A stretch of DNA of 64,000 bases from an uncultured Allorhizobium sp. (GCA_958439205.1 OY288189.1:3301001-3365000), one strand, 5' to 3'; positions 34,969-44,744 are shown, counted from the stretch's first letter. The notes: a model not told the origin generated them from the letters alone. Program-made: numbers and translations.

Positions 34969-36522
34969 ATGAACAAGGTCGACAAACCCGAGGCATTCGA
35001 TCTTGACGCCCTGCGTCGCGGTCAGACGACGGGCGGTGCTCACGACAATGTGGGCGGAGAGCGCAAGGCCGAGATCAGCGCGCTTGCCCGACAGATCGCC
35101 GGCCAATACGCCATGGCCAACTATTCGCCGTCGATCGTGATCGGCCAGCTGCGGTTTCTGGAATTCTTCAGCCTGCTCGGGATTGCACTCGCGACCAATT
35201 ACTTCCTCGCCGAGGATCCCGGCGCACATTTCCTCGACACCAGCATCAGCGGCTTTGCAGGCGCCCTTCTCGCGCTCCTCTTGATGCAGGCCAGCGACTG
35301 CTATCACGTCTCGATCCTGCGCTCGCCCATGGGCTCGATGGCGCGCGTGCTCGGAAGCTGGATGGCATCGCTCGGCGTCGTTGCGCTGATCAATCTGCTC
35401 TTCGTCGACCATGACCCCTATTATCGCGGCGTGCTTGCCGCCTGGTTCGGGGTTGGTGCTCTCTATCTGCTCGTCGAGCGCAATCTCATCGGCCTTGCGA
35501 TCCGCCGTTGGGGACGCAATGGCGTGATGGAGCGGCGCGCCGTGATCGTTGGTGGCGGCAAGCCGGCCAAGGACCTGATCCGTGCGCTGGAGCAGCAGCC
35601 GGAGAACGACATCCGTATCTGCGGCATCTTCGATGACCGGAGCGCTGCGCGCTCGCCCGACGTGGTTGCCGGCTATCCGAAGCTCGGGACAGTTGCCGAG
35701 CTCGTCGAATTTGCCCGCCTTGCGCATATCGACATGCTGATCATCTCATTGCCGCTGAGCGCCGAGGCGCGCATCATGCAACTCCTCAAGATGCTCTGGG
35801 TGCTGCCGGTCGATATCCGCCTTGCAGCCCACTCGAACAATCTGCGTTTCCGCCCGCGTGCCTATTCGCATGTCGGGGCGGTGCCGCTGCTCGATATCCT
35901 AGACAAGCCGATCCGGGACTGGGATTCGGTCGCCAAGCGCGCCTTCGACATCTTCTTCAGCCTGCTCTCGCTGAGCCTGCTCTGGCCGGTCTTCATCGCG
36001 ACGGCGATTGCCGTCAAGACCACCTCGAAGGGCCCGATCTTCTTCGTCCAGAAGCGTCACGGTTTCAACAACGAGGTGATCAACGTCCTGAAATTCCGGT
36101 CGATGTATACCGAGATGAGCGATCCGACGGCCAAGAACGCGGTGACAAAAGGCGACCCGCGCGTGACGCGGGTCGGTCGCTTCATCCGCAAGACGTCGAT
36201 CGACGAGTTGCCGCAACTCTTCAACGTGCTGCGCGGCGATCTTTCGCTGGTTGGCCCACGCCCGCATGCTATCCTCGGACAGACGCGCGACAAGACGTTT
36301 GGCGAAATCGTCGAAGGCTATTTCGCCCGCCACCGGGTGAAGCCCGGCGTGACCGGCTGGGCGCAGATCAATGGCTGGCGCGGCGAGATCGACACCGACG
36401 ACAAGATCAAGTTCCGCACGGCCTATGATCTCTATTACATCGAGAACTGGTCGCTCTGGTTCGACCTGAAGATCCTGTTCCTGACGCCGATCAAGCTGCT
36501 CAACACGGAAAACGCTTATTGA
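34969..36522 (+). CDS. exopolysaccharide priming glycosyltransferase (polyprenyl phosphoglycosyltransferase)
   Basis: 517 residues from the ATG at 34969; a GTG at 34954 would add five. Order: about four membrane helices (35-180), a CoA/nucleotide-binding-like domain (RRAVIVGGGKPAKDLIRALEQQ), a fifth hydrophobic segment (FDIFFSLLSLSLLWPVFIATAIAV), then the bacterial sugar transferase domain with VLKFRSMYTEM, FIRKTSIDELPQLFNVLRGDLSLVGPRPHA and HRVKPGVTGWAQINGWRGE. It transfers a hexose phosphate to undecaprenyl phosphate at the inner membrane, starting each repeat unit. The downstream ligase/polymerase gene overlaps its stop. Confidence 0.94.
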   Translation: MNKVDKPEAFDLDALRRGQTTGGAHDNVGGERKAEISALARQIAGQYAMANYSPSIVIGQLRFLEFFSLLGIALATNYFLAEDPGAHFLDTSISGFAGALLALLLMQASDCYHVSILRSPMGSMARVLGSWMASLGVVALINLLFVDHDPYYRGVLAAWFGVGALYLLVERNLIGLAIRRWGRNGVMERRAVIVGGGKPAKDLIRALEQQPENDIRICGIFDDRSAARSPDVVAGYPKLGTVAELVEFARLAHIDMLIISLPLSAEARIMQLLKMLWVLPVDIRLAAHSNNLRFRPRAYSHVGAVPLLDILDKPIRDWDSVAKRAFDIFFSLLSLSLLWPVFIATAIAVKTTSKGPIFFVQKRHGFNNEVINVLKFRSMYTEMSDPTAKNAVTKGDPRVTRVGRFIRKTSIDELPQLFNVLRGDLSLVGPRPHAILGQTRDKTFGEIVEGYFARHRVKPGVTGWAQINGWRGEIDTDDKIKFRTAYDLYYIENWSLWFDLKILFLTPIKLLNTENAY

Positions 36523-37757
36523 GTGCCGTCGACGCCCAGATCCGGCCGTTCAACCCGCAGGCCGCCGCCGTCCAGCTGATGGTCTCCTGGATCATGGCGC
36601 TCGGCGTCTTCCTGTCGGGCTTCGTCATTTCCGAGCCTGCCCCTTATGAACTGCTAATGGTCGGACAGGTCGCCCTGTGGTTCCTGTTCGGCCTCAAGAT
36701 CTCCCGCGCCGTCGCCCCCCTGCTCGCCCTCCTGCTGATCTTCAATGTCGGCGGTCTGCTGGCGATCACGATGCTGCCGAACATTCTGACCGAGCAAGTT
36801 CTCTACGTCGCCGTGTCGATCTTTCTCGCGCTGACGGCAGTCTTCTATGCCGCTGTCATCGAAGACCGGCCGCAGCGGCTGAAACTCATCTTCCAGGCCT
36901 GGGTGGCAGCTGCCATCATTACCGGCATGCTCGGTATCCTCGGCTATTTCCATGCCTTTCCGGGCTCGGAAGTCTTCACGCGCTACGACCGCGCCATGGG
37001 CGCCTTTCAGGACCCGAACGTCTTCGGCCCCTTTCTTGTCGCACCCATGCTCTACCTGCTGCACGGTATGCTGAAAGGCCGTTTGCTGGAATCGCCGCTT
37101 CGGATCCTCGGCATTCTGATCCTTTCCTTTGCCGTCTTTCTCTCCTTCTCGCGCGCCGCCTGGGGACTTTTCCTCTTCTGCGCGGTGGCTCTGGTCTTCG
37201 TGATGCTTCTGAAGGAGCGCACCAATGCGTTTCGCCTGAAGATCCTGGTCCTGTCGCTGACGGCCGTCATCGCCATGGTCATGGCCTTGCTGGTGGCGCT
37301 GCAGTTCGAGAAGGTGCGCGGTCTCTTCGAGACCCGAACCCAGCTCGTGCAGGAATATGACGGCGGCCATCTCGGTCGTTTCGCGCGCCACCGCCTGGGC
37401 TTCGAGATGGCCATGGAAAAGCCGCTCGGGATCGGCCCGATGATGTTCGGCAAGATCTTCCCGGAGGACGAGCACAACATCTATCTGAAGTCCCTGATGG
37501 CCTATGGCTGGATCGGATTCCTGTCGTACATCACGCTCATCGGCTGGACCGTGGCCATGGGCTTTCGCTACATGCTGCGGGACAGGCCGTGGCAACCCTA
37601 TCTGATGATCGCCTGGATCGTGCTGCTTGGTCACATGCTGATCGGGGCCGTGATCGATACCGATCACTGGCGGCATTTCTACCTCGTGCTCGGGATCGTC
37701 TGGGGCTGTGGTGCCGCAGAATGGCGGCATCAGCGGGCCCTACGAAGACGTGCCTGA
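36519..37757 (+). CDS. O-antigen ligase / Wzy-like polymerase family protein
   Basis: 412 residues with about eleven membrane helices. The start is probably TTG at 36519, overlapping the priming transferase stop by 4 bases; no ATG with a good site is near, the next being at 36579. The Wzy_C signature is visible: FLSFSRAAWGLFLF, then a large periplasmic loop (RGLFETRTQLVQEYDGGHLGRFARHRLGFEMAMEKPLGIGP), then DEHNIYLKSLMAYGWIGFLSY. Family members polymerise or ligate lipid-linked repeats in the periplasmic face. Being with a priming enzyme and export proteins suggests it is the polymerase of this polysaccharide. Confidence 0.9.
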   Translation: MSAVDAQIRPFNPQAAAVQLMVSWIMALGVFLSGFVISEPAPYELLMVGQVALWFLFGLKISRAVAPLLALLLIFNVGGLLAITMLPNILTEQVLYVAVSIFLALTAVFYAAVIEDRPQRLKLIFQAWVAAAIITGMLGILGYFHAFPGSEVFTRYDRAMGAFQDPNVFGPFLVAPMLYLLHGMLKGRLLESPLRILGILILSFAVFLSFSRAAWGLFLFCAVALVFVMLLKERTNAFRLKILVLSLTAVIAMVMALLVALQFEKVRGLFETRTQLVQEYDGGHLGRFARHRLGFEMAMEKPLGIGPMMFGKIFPEDEHNIYLKSLMAYGWIGFLSYITLIGWTVAMGFRYMLRDRPWQPYLMIAWIVLLGHMLIGAVIDTDHWRHFYLVLGIVWGCGAAEWRHQRALRRRA

Positions 37758-37812
37758 TCGATGCGGGACGACTGTGGATTGAATTAATCTCCCAGCGCCC
37801 CATACTTCATAG

Positions 37813-38106
37813 ATGATAACTCCCGCCCAGATACGCGCCGCTCGCGCCATGCTCGACGTCACCATCGACAGGATCGGTCAGGAAAGCGGCGTGCCGCCAC
37901 TCCTCATCCTGCAGATCGAGGCTGAGAACGGCCATGACGCGACCCCGCAGCAGCATGCAGCGTTGAAAGCCGCCCTGGAGCGCCTGGGTGTCAGCTTTCT
38001 GGAACCAGGCGAAGCCGGCCCGGGTGGCGAAGGTTTGCGCTTGTCGGCACAGGTCAGCGACGACGGCATGCGGCCGGAAGAACTGACCGCCGCCAACGAC
38101 GATTGA
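37813..38106 (+). CDS. small XRE-like helix-turn-helix protein
   Basis: 97 residues. The first half reads ITPAQIRAARAMLDVTIDRIGQESGVPPLLILQIEAENG, the layout of XRE/Cro HTH proteins that usually read SRAARGLLDWSQ in this group. ALKAALERLGVSFLEPGEAGPGGEG completes the typical short form. The second half is not recognisable. It may bind DNA in the cytosol; its target is unknown. It lies 55 bases after the polysaccharide polymerase gene, so it could belong to the same transcript and regulate it, which is inference. Confidence 0.75.
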   Translation: MITPAQIRAARAMLDVTIDRIGQESGVPPLLILQIEAENGHDATPQQHAALKAALERLGVSFLEPGEAGPGGEGLRLSAQVSDDGMRPEELTAANDD

Positions 38107-38183
38107 GTTTTTCCGATATGGCGATGGAACAATAAGGGGCCTTGCGGCTTTTCCTGTCCGAAACAATCGAACAGGAGATTTTC

Positions 38184-38333
38184 ATGAGCCGAAACAATGG
38201 CCTCTACCTCATCATTGGCGCTCTCGTCGTCGCCGTCATCGGCCTCGGCATCTATGTCTACCAGGAAGAGCAGCAGCCCGATGGTGTTGAACTCAAGATC
38301 GGCCAGAACGGCGTTTCGATCGAGGAGAACTGA
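38184..38333 (+). CDS. small single-pass membrane protein
   Basis: 49 residues from the ATG at 38184 with ACAGGAG upstream. One hydrophobic helix (LYLIIGALVVAVIGLGIYVYQEEQ) is followed by a charged tail (KIGQNGVSIEEN). The strong site and membrane pattern support translation. Short proteins of this kind are common in Rhizobiaceae and have no known function. Its 3' end overlaps the convergent esterase gene by 41 bases, which is unusual for two real genes. Confidence 0.65.
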   Translation: MSRNNGLYLIIGALVVAVIGLGIYVYQEEQQPDGVELKIGQNGVSIEEN

Positions 38334-39372
38334 TCGATTGCCCTCTGGCAGCCACGACACGCTGCCGGATAAAGGTTTCATAGAATTGCTGGGGGGCGCC
38401 GATGGCGCCCTCAAGCATGTATGGCTGGCGCTTCTGGCTCGCATGGCGGGCGATCACCGGCAGGCCATGGTCTAGCCCTTCGAGAAGGCGGTACTCGACC
38501 AACGTCTTTCCGTCGGCATCCCGCCAGACCAGGCTCGTCCCCTGCGGGCCCGCCTCACGCTCTCCAGCGTCCTCATCCAGTCCATGCAGATCCAGCCATT
38601 GAGACAGCGCCGCCTCAGCATTGAGCGGTGAGACGACGCGATCGGCCCTACCCTGCCAGATCGAAACGGCGGGCAGTACGCTTTCCCCCTCGCCGCTCGC
38701 CGCCCGTGCCAGGTCACCCCATTCCTGTCTGCTACGCCGGCTGCCGGACTTCATGACCGAAAGCGCCGACAGCGCATCGCGCGCAGCGCCATAGGGCAGC
38801 GCCCCGACCACCTGTCCAGCCGCGAAGAGATCCGGATAGGTGACCAGCATGGCATTGGCCATGGCCCCGCCAGCCGAAAGGCCCTGAATGAAAATGCGGT
38901 CACGAGCGATGCCATGCCGCTCGACGCTGTGCTCGATCATCTGGCGGATCGACATCAGTTCACCGCGATCCCGCGCGACCATGCTTGGCCGGAACCAGTT
39001 GAAACACAGGTTGTGATTGTTGGACTTGGTTTGCTCGGGATAGAGCAGCACGAACCCCTTGTCCCTCGCGATCCGGCTCCAGCCACTACCCCGATGATAT
39101 TGCTCGGCCGTTTGCAGGCAGCCATGCAGGATAACCACCAGCGTTGCCGGCTCCCGCCGAACCGCAGGCGCATATTCCAGCATCCGCAAGCGTCCGGGAT
39201 TGCTGCCGAAGGCATGAACCTCGACCAGCGTCGAGCGCGACGTTCGCGGCTTCGGCGCCTTGGGCACCTCCGGCAGCCTTATCTTCGGCAAAGCCTTTTC
39301 AAGACTGCGGCGAAGACGCTTCTGACCGCGGAGCATGGCGGAGAGCGGAAACATGGAGAACTTGAAACGCAT
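38293..39372 (-). CDS. PHB-depolymerase family esterase
   Basis: 359 residues from the ATG at 39372; an in-frame TTG at 39456 would add 28. The alpha/beta-hydrolase core shows LVVILHGCLQTAEQYHRGSGW (oxyanion side), the nucleophile in FIQGLSAGGAMANAML, VSIWQGRADRVVSP with the acid, and LEGLDHGLPVIA with the His. This fits the esterase_phb family. Members hydrolyse medium-chain hydroxyalkanoate or other esters. No signal peptide is clear. Its 3' end overlaps the small membrane protein gene. Confidence 0.85.
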   Translation of the reverse strand: MRFKFSMFPLSAMLRGQKRLRRSLEKALPKIRLPEVPKAPKPRTSRSTLVEVHAFGSNPGRLRMLEYAPAVRREPATLVVILHGCLQTAEQYHRGSGWSRIARDKGFVLLYPEQTKSNNHNLCFNWFRPSMVARDRGELMSIRQMIEHSVERHGIARDRIFIQGLSAGGAMANAMLVTYPDLFAAGQVVGALPYGAARDALSALSVMKSGSRRSRQEWGDLARAASGEGESVLPAVSIWQGRADRVVSPLNAEAALSQWLDLHGLDEDAGEREAGPQGTSLVWRDADGKTLVEYRLLEGLDHGLPVIARHASQKRQPYMLEGAIGAPQQFYETFIRQRVVAARGQSISSPRSKRRSGRS

Positions 39373-39495
39373 GCGATCATGGCTTTCGTCGAACCTTCCT
39401 TCAATATAATGCTGCAATGCAGCAAACGAAGGACGTCCCGTCAAGAAAACCGGCAATTTCTAATGTTGGGCGCTAAGTGGCTCACAATGCGAGCA

Positions 39496-39533
39496 TAAAA
39501 AAAGACCGGGCATCTCGAGGATACCCGGTCCTT
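39496..39533 (-). terminator. terminator downstream of tRNA-Pro
   Basis: On the minus strand GACCGGG / CCCGGTC forms a 7-bp stem followed by TTTTTTT. It lies 44 bases beyond the tRNA 3' end. Confidence 0.85.
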
Positions 39534-39576
39534 AGACCTGTTCGACGTGACCAACTGCTTGATCCATCGAGCAAAA

Positions 39577-39653
<77 letters not shown>

Positions 39654-39819
39654 TCACCGGCAAATCGTTCAAACCTGTTGTTCCGAAATCCTCCGAGACC
39701 AATTGATCTCGAGAAAATGTCGGTCATGACAGACCCGTCCGACAGCAAGTTCCCTTTAGCCAGTGAACTATTCCCGCGCAAGGGGAAACTCCCGGCGACG
39801 GGAAAAAATGCGCGGATTA

Positions 39820-40242
39820 TCAGTTGAGCCTTTGCATCAGGGCGCGGACTTCTTCGAAGCGGCGACGCTGTTCGGGCTCTTCGCTGTTGGCAGCGTAGCA
39901 GGTCGAATCCATGCAGAAGCTGGTGACCTGAAGAGGAGCGGCGCCGCGCTCAAACTGGCATTCGATTTCATCCGAAATGTCATCCGGCTCGGAATCCATT
40001 CGCGTCGAATAGGTGAGGCGGGCGCCGGGCGGATCAAGTTCCGGGAAGGCCTGCACGACGCCGATCTTGAGATCCTTGACCATCAGCACGCTCTTGGCGA
40101 CGAAGGCGCAGGCATCCTCGACGGTTGCGGGCCTTGCCTCGGTCGAACCGGTGGCCGTGGCCGCCCCTTGCGCCTGCTGGGCATGGGCCGGGATCACGGC
40201 GAGAAGGGAGAGGACGGGGATCGTTATCAGGAGACGCTTCAT
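39820..40242 (-). CDS. periplasmic hypothetical protein
   Basis: 140 residues with a signal peptide (MKRLLITIPVLSLLAVIPAHAQQ). Three cysteines in the mature part: VEDACAFVA, IECQFER and FCMDSTCYAA (the latter with CxxxxC), which may form disulfides. The C-terminus is a charged helix (EPEQRRRFEEVRALMQRLN). It lies downstream of the MerR gene on the same strand, after a hairpin. No family name is recognised. Confidence 0.7.
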   Translation of the reverse strand: MKRLLITIPVLSLLAVIPAHAQQAQGAATATGSTEARPATVEDACAFVAKSVLMVKDLKIGVVQAFPELDPPGARLTYSTRMDSEPDDISDEIECQFERGAAPLQVTSFCMDSTCYAANSEEPEQRRRFEEVRALMQRLN

Positions 40243-40306
40243 GGAACCTCGCAGGGGTTGCGTTTGGTGCCAGAACGCCCCGGAGCGCTTCGATGTTCCA
40301 CTGGGA

Positions 40307-40337
40307 AACGGCGGGCGGGCTGTACGCCCGCGCCGTT
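40307..40337 (-). terminator. hairpin at the 3' end of the merR gene
   Basis: Stem of AACGGC and GCGGGC with their complements, loop GTACA, and a GG bulge. The right part overlaps the MerR stop codon. On the minus strand TTTCCC follows, so the terminator is only weakly supported. Confidence 0.5.
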
Positions 40338-40875
40338 AGCGTACCTGATCGAGCAGACGCTTGCATTCCAGGAGATCGAAGAGCGCTTCCTGCAGCAGAG
40401 CGCGATCTTCCTTGCCGACCGAACCCTTGCCGACGGAGATCTCCGGCGCGTCGTCGTTGGCGCTGCCGCCGAAGCCGAAAAAGCGGCCGCTGGCGCGCAC
40501 CTTCGGACGACCGACGACCTGGTCCTCGTCGAGATTGACCTTGGGCTCATCCGCCTTGGAGGCGTTGGCGGCCACCAGAGCCTCCATCGTCGCGACGTCG
40601 CCTGTGGCGACCGCCATGACGAACTTGTTGCCATTCGTCTTCAGAAGCTTCTGGACGCCCTTGATCGTGTAGCCCTGATCATAGAGCAGGTGGCGAATGC
40701 CCTTCAGCAGTTCCACATCATCAGGACGATAGTAGCGCCGGCCACCGCCGCGCTTCAGCGGCTTGATCTGCGGGAAGCGGGTTTCCCAGAAGCGCAGGAC
40801 GTGCTGCGGCAGATCGAGATCATCTGCCACCTCGCTGATGGTGCGGAAAGCATCCGGGCTCTTGTCCAACTGCAT
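40336..40875 (-). CDS. MerR-family transcriptional regulator
   Basis: 179 residues from the ATG at 40875 with GAGGAG about 9 bases upstream; a GTG 24 bases earlier is possible. The HTH reads [69 protein letters not shown], the MlrA-like group lacking the metal-binding cysteines of MerR/CueR. The C-terminal part is a helical oligomer or effector region. It is next to ihfA, an order common in alphaproteobacteria. Its regulon is unknown. Confidence 0.9.
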   Translation of the reverse strand: MQLDKSPDAFRTISEVADDLDLPQHVLRFWETRFPQIKPLKRGGGRRYYRPDDVELLKGIRHLLYDQGYTIKGVQKLLKTNGNKFVMAVATGDVATMEALVAANASKADEPKVNLDEDQVVGRPKVRASGRFFGFGGSANDDAPEISVGKGSVGKEDRALLQEALFDLLECKRLLDQVR

Positions 40876-40996
40876 CACGGCGCGCTCCTCGATCGTCACG
40901 CGGGCGCGCGACTCGGGTCATATTTCAACGGTTTGAGGATGGCTTTTCAAGCGCTGGGTGGCCGGCGAGCGAATGCTCCACCGGTTTTGGCCGATA

Positions 40997-41335
40997 TCAG
41001 GCCGCGGGGTTCGCGGGCTTCTGCTTGGCCTTGCGGGCGATATGGGCGCGCAGGATGCGCTGCTTAAGGACGTTCGACGCCTTGAAGGTCATGACGCGAC
41101 GCGGCGAGATCGGTACTTCCTCACCTGTTTTCGGGTTGCGGCCGATGCGTTCGTTCTTGCTGCGGACCTGGAAGGTCGCGAAAGACGAAAGCTTGACGGA
41201 TTCGCCACGCACGATGGCGTTGCAGATCTCGTCAATCACGGTCTCGACCAGCTCGGCAGATTCCGTTCTGGAAAGACCGACCTTGCGAAAGACTGATTCT
41301 GCCAGATCCGCACGCGTCACTGTCTTCCCGGCCAT
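40997..41335 (-). CDS. ihfA: integration host factor subunit alpha
   Basis: 112 residues with the IHF/HU fold: [33 protein letters not shown] (helices), then [33 protein letters not shown] containing the intercalating arm [10 protein letters not shown]. The C-terminus has an alphaproteobacterial basic extension ([15 protein letters not shown]). It pairs with IHF-beta to bend DNA at promoters and origins. It is 108 bases downstream of fabH on the same strand and upstream of the MerR gene. Confidence 0.95.
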   Translation of the reverse strand: MAGKTVTRADLAESVFRKVGLSRTESAELVETVIDEICNAIVRGESVKLSSFATFQVRSKNERIGRNPKTGEEVPISPRRVMTFKASNVLKQRILRAHIARKAKQKPANPAA

Positions 41336-41443
41336 TGTTCTCGCCCGCCTAAATCAATGATCTTGTTGAATTGGGCAGAGACTATTGCCCTTGGCCGCAA
41401 CGGTCAAGTGCTTGTCGGTGCGCAATTTTTAGGGTTTCAAATG

Positions 41444-42415
41444 CTACCAGCGAACGAGTACGGCACCCCAGGTGAAGCCACCACCCATCGCTTCCAGCAT
41501 CACGAGGTCACCCTGCTTGATGCGGCCGTCGCCGGCTGCGGTGGCGAGCGCCAGCGGAATCGAGGCCGCCGAGGTGTTGCCGTGCTGGTCGACGGTGATC
41601 ACGACCTTGGCGTCTGGAATGCCGAGCTTCTTCGCGGATCCATCGATGATGCGCTTGTTGGCCTGGTGCGGCACCAGCCAGTCGACATCGTCAGCCGTCG
41701 TGCCGGTCGCCGTGAAGGCAGCCTCGATGACGTCGGTGATCATGCCAACGGCATGCTTGAAGACCTCGCGGCCTTCCATGCGCAGATGGCCGACGGTTCC
41801 GGTCGTCGACGGGCCACCGTCGACATAGAGCTTTTCGCGATGGGCGCCGTCGGAGCGCAGGTTGGAGGTCAGCACGCCGCGATCTGCGACGGTCCCCTCA
41901 CCTTCCGCCGCTTCCAGGATGAGTGCGCCTGCGCCATCACCGAAGAGCACGCAGGTCGTGCGATCGGTCCAGTCGAGGATGCGGGAAAAGGTTTCTGCGC
42001 CGATGACGAGCACGCGCTTGGCCATGCCGCCGCGGATGTAGAGATCGGCAGTCGCCATGGCATATACGAAGCCGGAACAGACAGCCTGCACGTCGAAGCC
42101 GAAGCCGTGATGCATGCCGAGACGGTTCTGGATGTTCACGGCGGTCGCCGGGAAGGTGTTGTCAGGCGTGGAGGTCGCGCAGATGATGAGATCGATGTCG
42201 GCTGCGGTCAGGCCTGCGCGGTCGAGCGCCTCCTGGGCCGCGGCAGCGCCGAGCGACGCGGTCGTCTCGCCTTCACCGGCAATGTAACGCTGCTTGATGC
42301 CGGTACGCTGGACGATCCATTCGTCCGAGGTTTCGACCATGCTTTCGAGATCGCGATTGGTCACAACCCGTTTCGGGAGCGCCGCTCCGAAACCGCGAAC
42401 TACAGAACGGATCAT
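41444..42415 (-). CDS. fabH: 3-oxoacyl-ACP synthase III (FabH)
   Basis: 323 residues, the standard KAS III length. The catalytic triad is visible: Cys in [12 protein letters not shown], His in [11 protein letters not shown] and Asn in [13 protein letters not shown]. It condenses acetyl-CoA with malonyl-ACP to begin fatty acid synthesis in the cytosol. It follows plsX by 16 bases, giving the classic plsX-fabH operon with ihfA and merR downstream on the same strand. Confidence 0.97.
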   Translation of the reverse strand: MIRSVVRGFGAALPKRVVTNRDLESMVETSDEWIVQRTGIKQRYIAGEGETTASLGAAAAQEALDRAGLTAADIDLIICATSTPDNTFPATAVNIQNRLGMHHGFGFDVQAVCSGFVYAMATADLYIRGGMAKRVLVIGAETFSRILDWTDRTTCVLFGDGAGALILEAAEGEGTVADRGVLTSNLRSDGAHREKLYVDGGPSTTGTVGHLRMEGREVFKHAVGMITDVIEAAFTATGTTADDVDWLVPHQANKRIIDGSAKKLGIPDAKVVITVDQHGNTSAASIPLALATAAGDGRIKQGDLVMLEAMGGGFTWGAVLVRW

Positions 42416-42431
42416 TGAAGTTTCCTACCTT

Positions 42432-43478
42432 TCACGCCGCTTCGGGGCCGGCCGGAGACGGGTGCCGCGCGTGATATTTTTTCAAGTCGTTTTCGATCTT
42501 CTGGGTGAGACCGTTTCGAGCCATGTCATAGCCCACATCGAGAGCGGCCGCAAAGCCCTCGGCATCTGTGCCGCCATGGCTCTTGATGACGATGCCGTTC
42601 AGGCCGAGGAACACGCCGCCATTGACCTTGCGCGGGTCCATCTTCTCCCGGAGGCGATCAAAGGCGCCCTTGGCAAGGATATAGCCGAGCTTGGCCATCC
42701 AGGTGCGCGACATGGCCGCGCGCAGGTATTCCGCGATCTGCTTGGCGGTGCCTTCCGCAGTCTTCAGGGCAATATTGCCGGTGAAGCCTTCGGTCACCAC
42801 AACATCGACGGTGCCTTTGCCGAGGTCATCGCCCTCGACGAAGCCGTAGTAGTCGATCGTGTCGAGACCCGCTTCGCGGATCAGGCGACCGGCTTCCTTC
42901 ACCTCTTCCTGGCCCTTGATCTCTTCGACGCCGACATTGAGCAGGCCGACCATGGGCTTTTCGATTTCAAACAGGGCGCGTGCCATGGCACCACCCATAA
43001 CGGCGAAATCGAGCAATTGCTGGGCATCGGCACCGATGCCGGCGCCGACGTCGAGCACGATGCTTTCACCTGAGAGCGTCGGCCAGATCGCTGCAATCGC
43101 CGGGCGTTCGATGGTCGCCATGGTGCGCAGGCAGAACTTGGCCATGGCCATCAGCGCGCCGGTATTGCCGGCAGAGACGGCAACATCCGCCTGTCCCGTC
43201 TTCACCGCCTCGATCGATCGCCACATGCTGGACACGTAGCGGCCACGGCGCAGGGCCTGGCTCGGCTTCTCGTCCATGGTGACGGAGATGTCGCAGTGGT
43301 GGAAGGTCGACTTTTCCTTGAGCTTCGGAAACTGCGCAAGGATCGGCAGGCAGCGTTCCTGCTGGCCGTAGAGAAGGAAGGTTACATCGGGATGACGCTC
43401 GAGTGCCTTGGCAGCTCCGGGGATGACGACTTCGGGACCGAAGTCTCCACCCATGACGTCGACAGAAATTCTGATCAC
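42432..43478 (-). CDS. plsX: phosphate acyltransferase PlsX
   Basis: 348 residues with the PlsX start [22 protein letters not shown] and internal blocks [26 protein letters not shown] and [16 protein letters not shown]. It makes acyl-phosphate from acyl-ACP, the donor for PlsY in membrane phospholipid synthesis; it is peripheral at the membrane. It is 101 bases downstream of the DUF177 gene and immediately upstream of fabH. Confidence 0.97.
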   Translation of the reverse strand: MIRISVDVMGGDFGPEVVIPGAAKALERHPDVTFLLYGQQERCLPILAQFPKLKEKSTFHHCDISVTMDEKPSQALRRGRYVSSMWRSIEAVKTGQADVAVSAGNTGALMAMAKFCLRTMATIERPAIAAIWPTLSGESIVLDVGAGIGADAQQLLDFAVMGGAMARALFEIEKPMVGLLNVGVEEIKGQEEVKEAGRLIREAGLDTIDYYGFVEGDDLGKGTVDVVVTEGFTGNIALKTAEGTAKQIAEYLRAAMSRTWMAKLGYILAKGAFDRLREKMDPRKVNGGVFLGLNGIVIKSHGGTDAEGFAAALDVGYDMARNGLTQKIENDLKKYHARHPSPAGPEAA

Positions 43479-43579
43479 TTAGACCTGACCCTTCTTCATC
43501 GCTGGCCAGCGATATTTTCGGCCAAAATACCGCTTTTCATTCGGCATACAACCCACCCGCAGGTGCAGATGGGGGATGA

Positions 43580-44140
43580 TCAATCCTTTTTCCAGTCCTT
43601 CAGGACAGCAAAGGGCGATGGCTTCTTGTCCTCTTCGAGCCTGCTTTCGATATGCCCAGAGAAGGCGACGCCTTCCTTCTTCGGGTACGGGTCGATGTCG
43701 AGGGCGGCAAATTCGGCGATCAGGGCCCCTGCGTCGATCGTGTCGCCGGTGAACTGTTCGGGAAGGTCCGGACCGTCAGGATCGAGCACCATCTCACCTG
43801 CGCCGTCGAGCACGATGCGCGCAAGCTTGGAGCCCTCCGGCACGAAGATCTGGTCGATCTCCTGGTCGATATGCGAGACGACAGGCTCCAGCGTCACGAC
43901 GCATGCCTGGACCAATTCACCGGACACACGCCCCGTGATCCGGACGCCGTCCTTTTTCCAGCGGCCGACCTGCAGATCCGCAGACAGCTTGTTGACGGCT
44001 TCCACCCGCCACAGGTCGGCCAGGCCCGCGCGCTCACGCTCGTCGGCCTCCACACGCACCCGCACTGGATTGGCCGAGATGTGGCCGACCTTCACGAGAT
44101 AGCTGAACTCGCGGCTGTCTCTGGTTTCTTTGCTCGTCAT
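43580..44140 (-). CDS. DUF177 (YceD-like) protein
   Basis: 186 residues from the ATG at 44140 with GAGGAA upstream; a longer frame lacks support. The DUF177 core reads FSYLVKVGHISANPVRVRVEADERERAGLADLWRVEAVNKLSADLQVGRWKKDGVRITGRVSGELVQACVVTLEPV, with one Cys at the position where others have a Cys pair, and ends in IDPYPKKEGVAF. In many bacteria it precedes rpmF and is linked to large-subunit rRNA accumulation; here it precedes plsX, the alphaproteobacterial variant. Function is inferred from the family. Confidence 0.88.
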   Translation of the reverse strand: MTSKETRDSREFSYLVKVGHISANPVRVRVEADERERAGLADLWRVEAVNKLSADLQVGRWKKDGVRITGRVSGELVQACVVTLEPVVSHIDQEIDQIFVPEGSKLARIVLDGAGEMVLDPDGPDLPEQFTGDTIDAGALIAEFAALDIDPYPKKEGVAFSGHIESRLEEDKKPSPFAVLKDWKKD

Positions 44141-44204
44141 GTCGTCTGTTCCTCGTTTTGCCATCGGGCCTGATGCGTCTGCGCCCTGAGGCGACCGACG
44201 CCGA

Positions 44205-44744
44205 TCAGGCAGCCGGGACGGCAATGCGGGCCATGCCCGTCTCGATGTCATTTTCGTCCACTGCGCCAAGCGCCTGTTCGGCCGCAAACATCCAGTCGGC
44301 CAGCGCCTGCATGGCGGGTGCCGCCTCCCCTTCTTCGGGATGGATGTTGCGCTTCAGCGCGGCTTCGAGCGCCTCTCGGTCGTTGCGATCCAGGGCGCCG
44401 GCATAGGATTCCAGGCGACCGTAATACATGCCGGCAAGCTTTTTCATGCGCTTTGGCACACCGGGGTCGCCGACACCCAGCTCGCGAATGGAGTGATCCA
44501 CATCCTCGAAAAAGGCATCGATGATGTTCTGGGCGATCTCCTGGCCGCTGCGCGGAGACTTCGCGGTGCGGCGGAAATACAGAATCAGCATGATCGTCAG
44601 CATCTCGAAGCGGCCGATCACAGTGTCGGGCACATGCATGTCGAGATAGAAGGCGGGCGTGCGTGCAGCCGCCGTCAGCGCGCCATACTGACGCTCGACG
44701 ATCACCTGATTGTTTCTTTTCTGCCGAAAGAAGCCGAATACCAT
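44205..44744 (-). CDS. ubiquinol-cytochrome c chaperone family protein
   Basis: 179 residues, predominantly helical, with RTPAFYLDMHVPDTVIGRFEMLTIMLILYFRR, the signature of the Ubiq_cyt_C_chap domain (homologous to mitochondrial CBP3/UQCC1). In mitochondria the family assists cytochrome b in assembling the bc1 complex; a similar role here is inference. It is 64 bases upstream of DUF177 on the same strand and divergent from bamE, a conserved Rhizobiaceae neighbourhood. Confidence 0.88.
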   Translation of the reverse strand: MVFGFFRQKRNNQVIVERQYGALTAAARTPAFYLDMHVPDTVIGRFEMLTIMLILYFRRTAKSPRSGQEIAQNIIDAFFEDVDHSIRELGVGDPGVPKRMKKLAGMYYGRLESYAGALDRNDREALEAALKRNIHPEEGEAAPAMQALADWMFAAEQALGAVDENDIETGMARIAVPAA

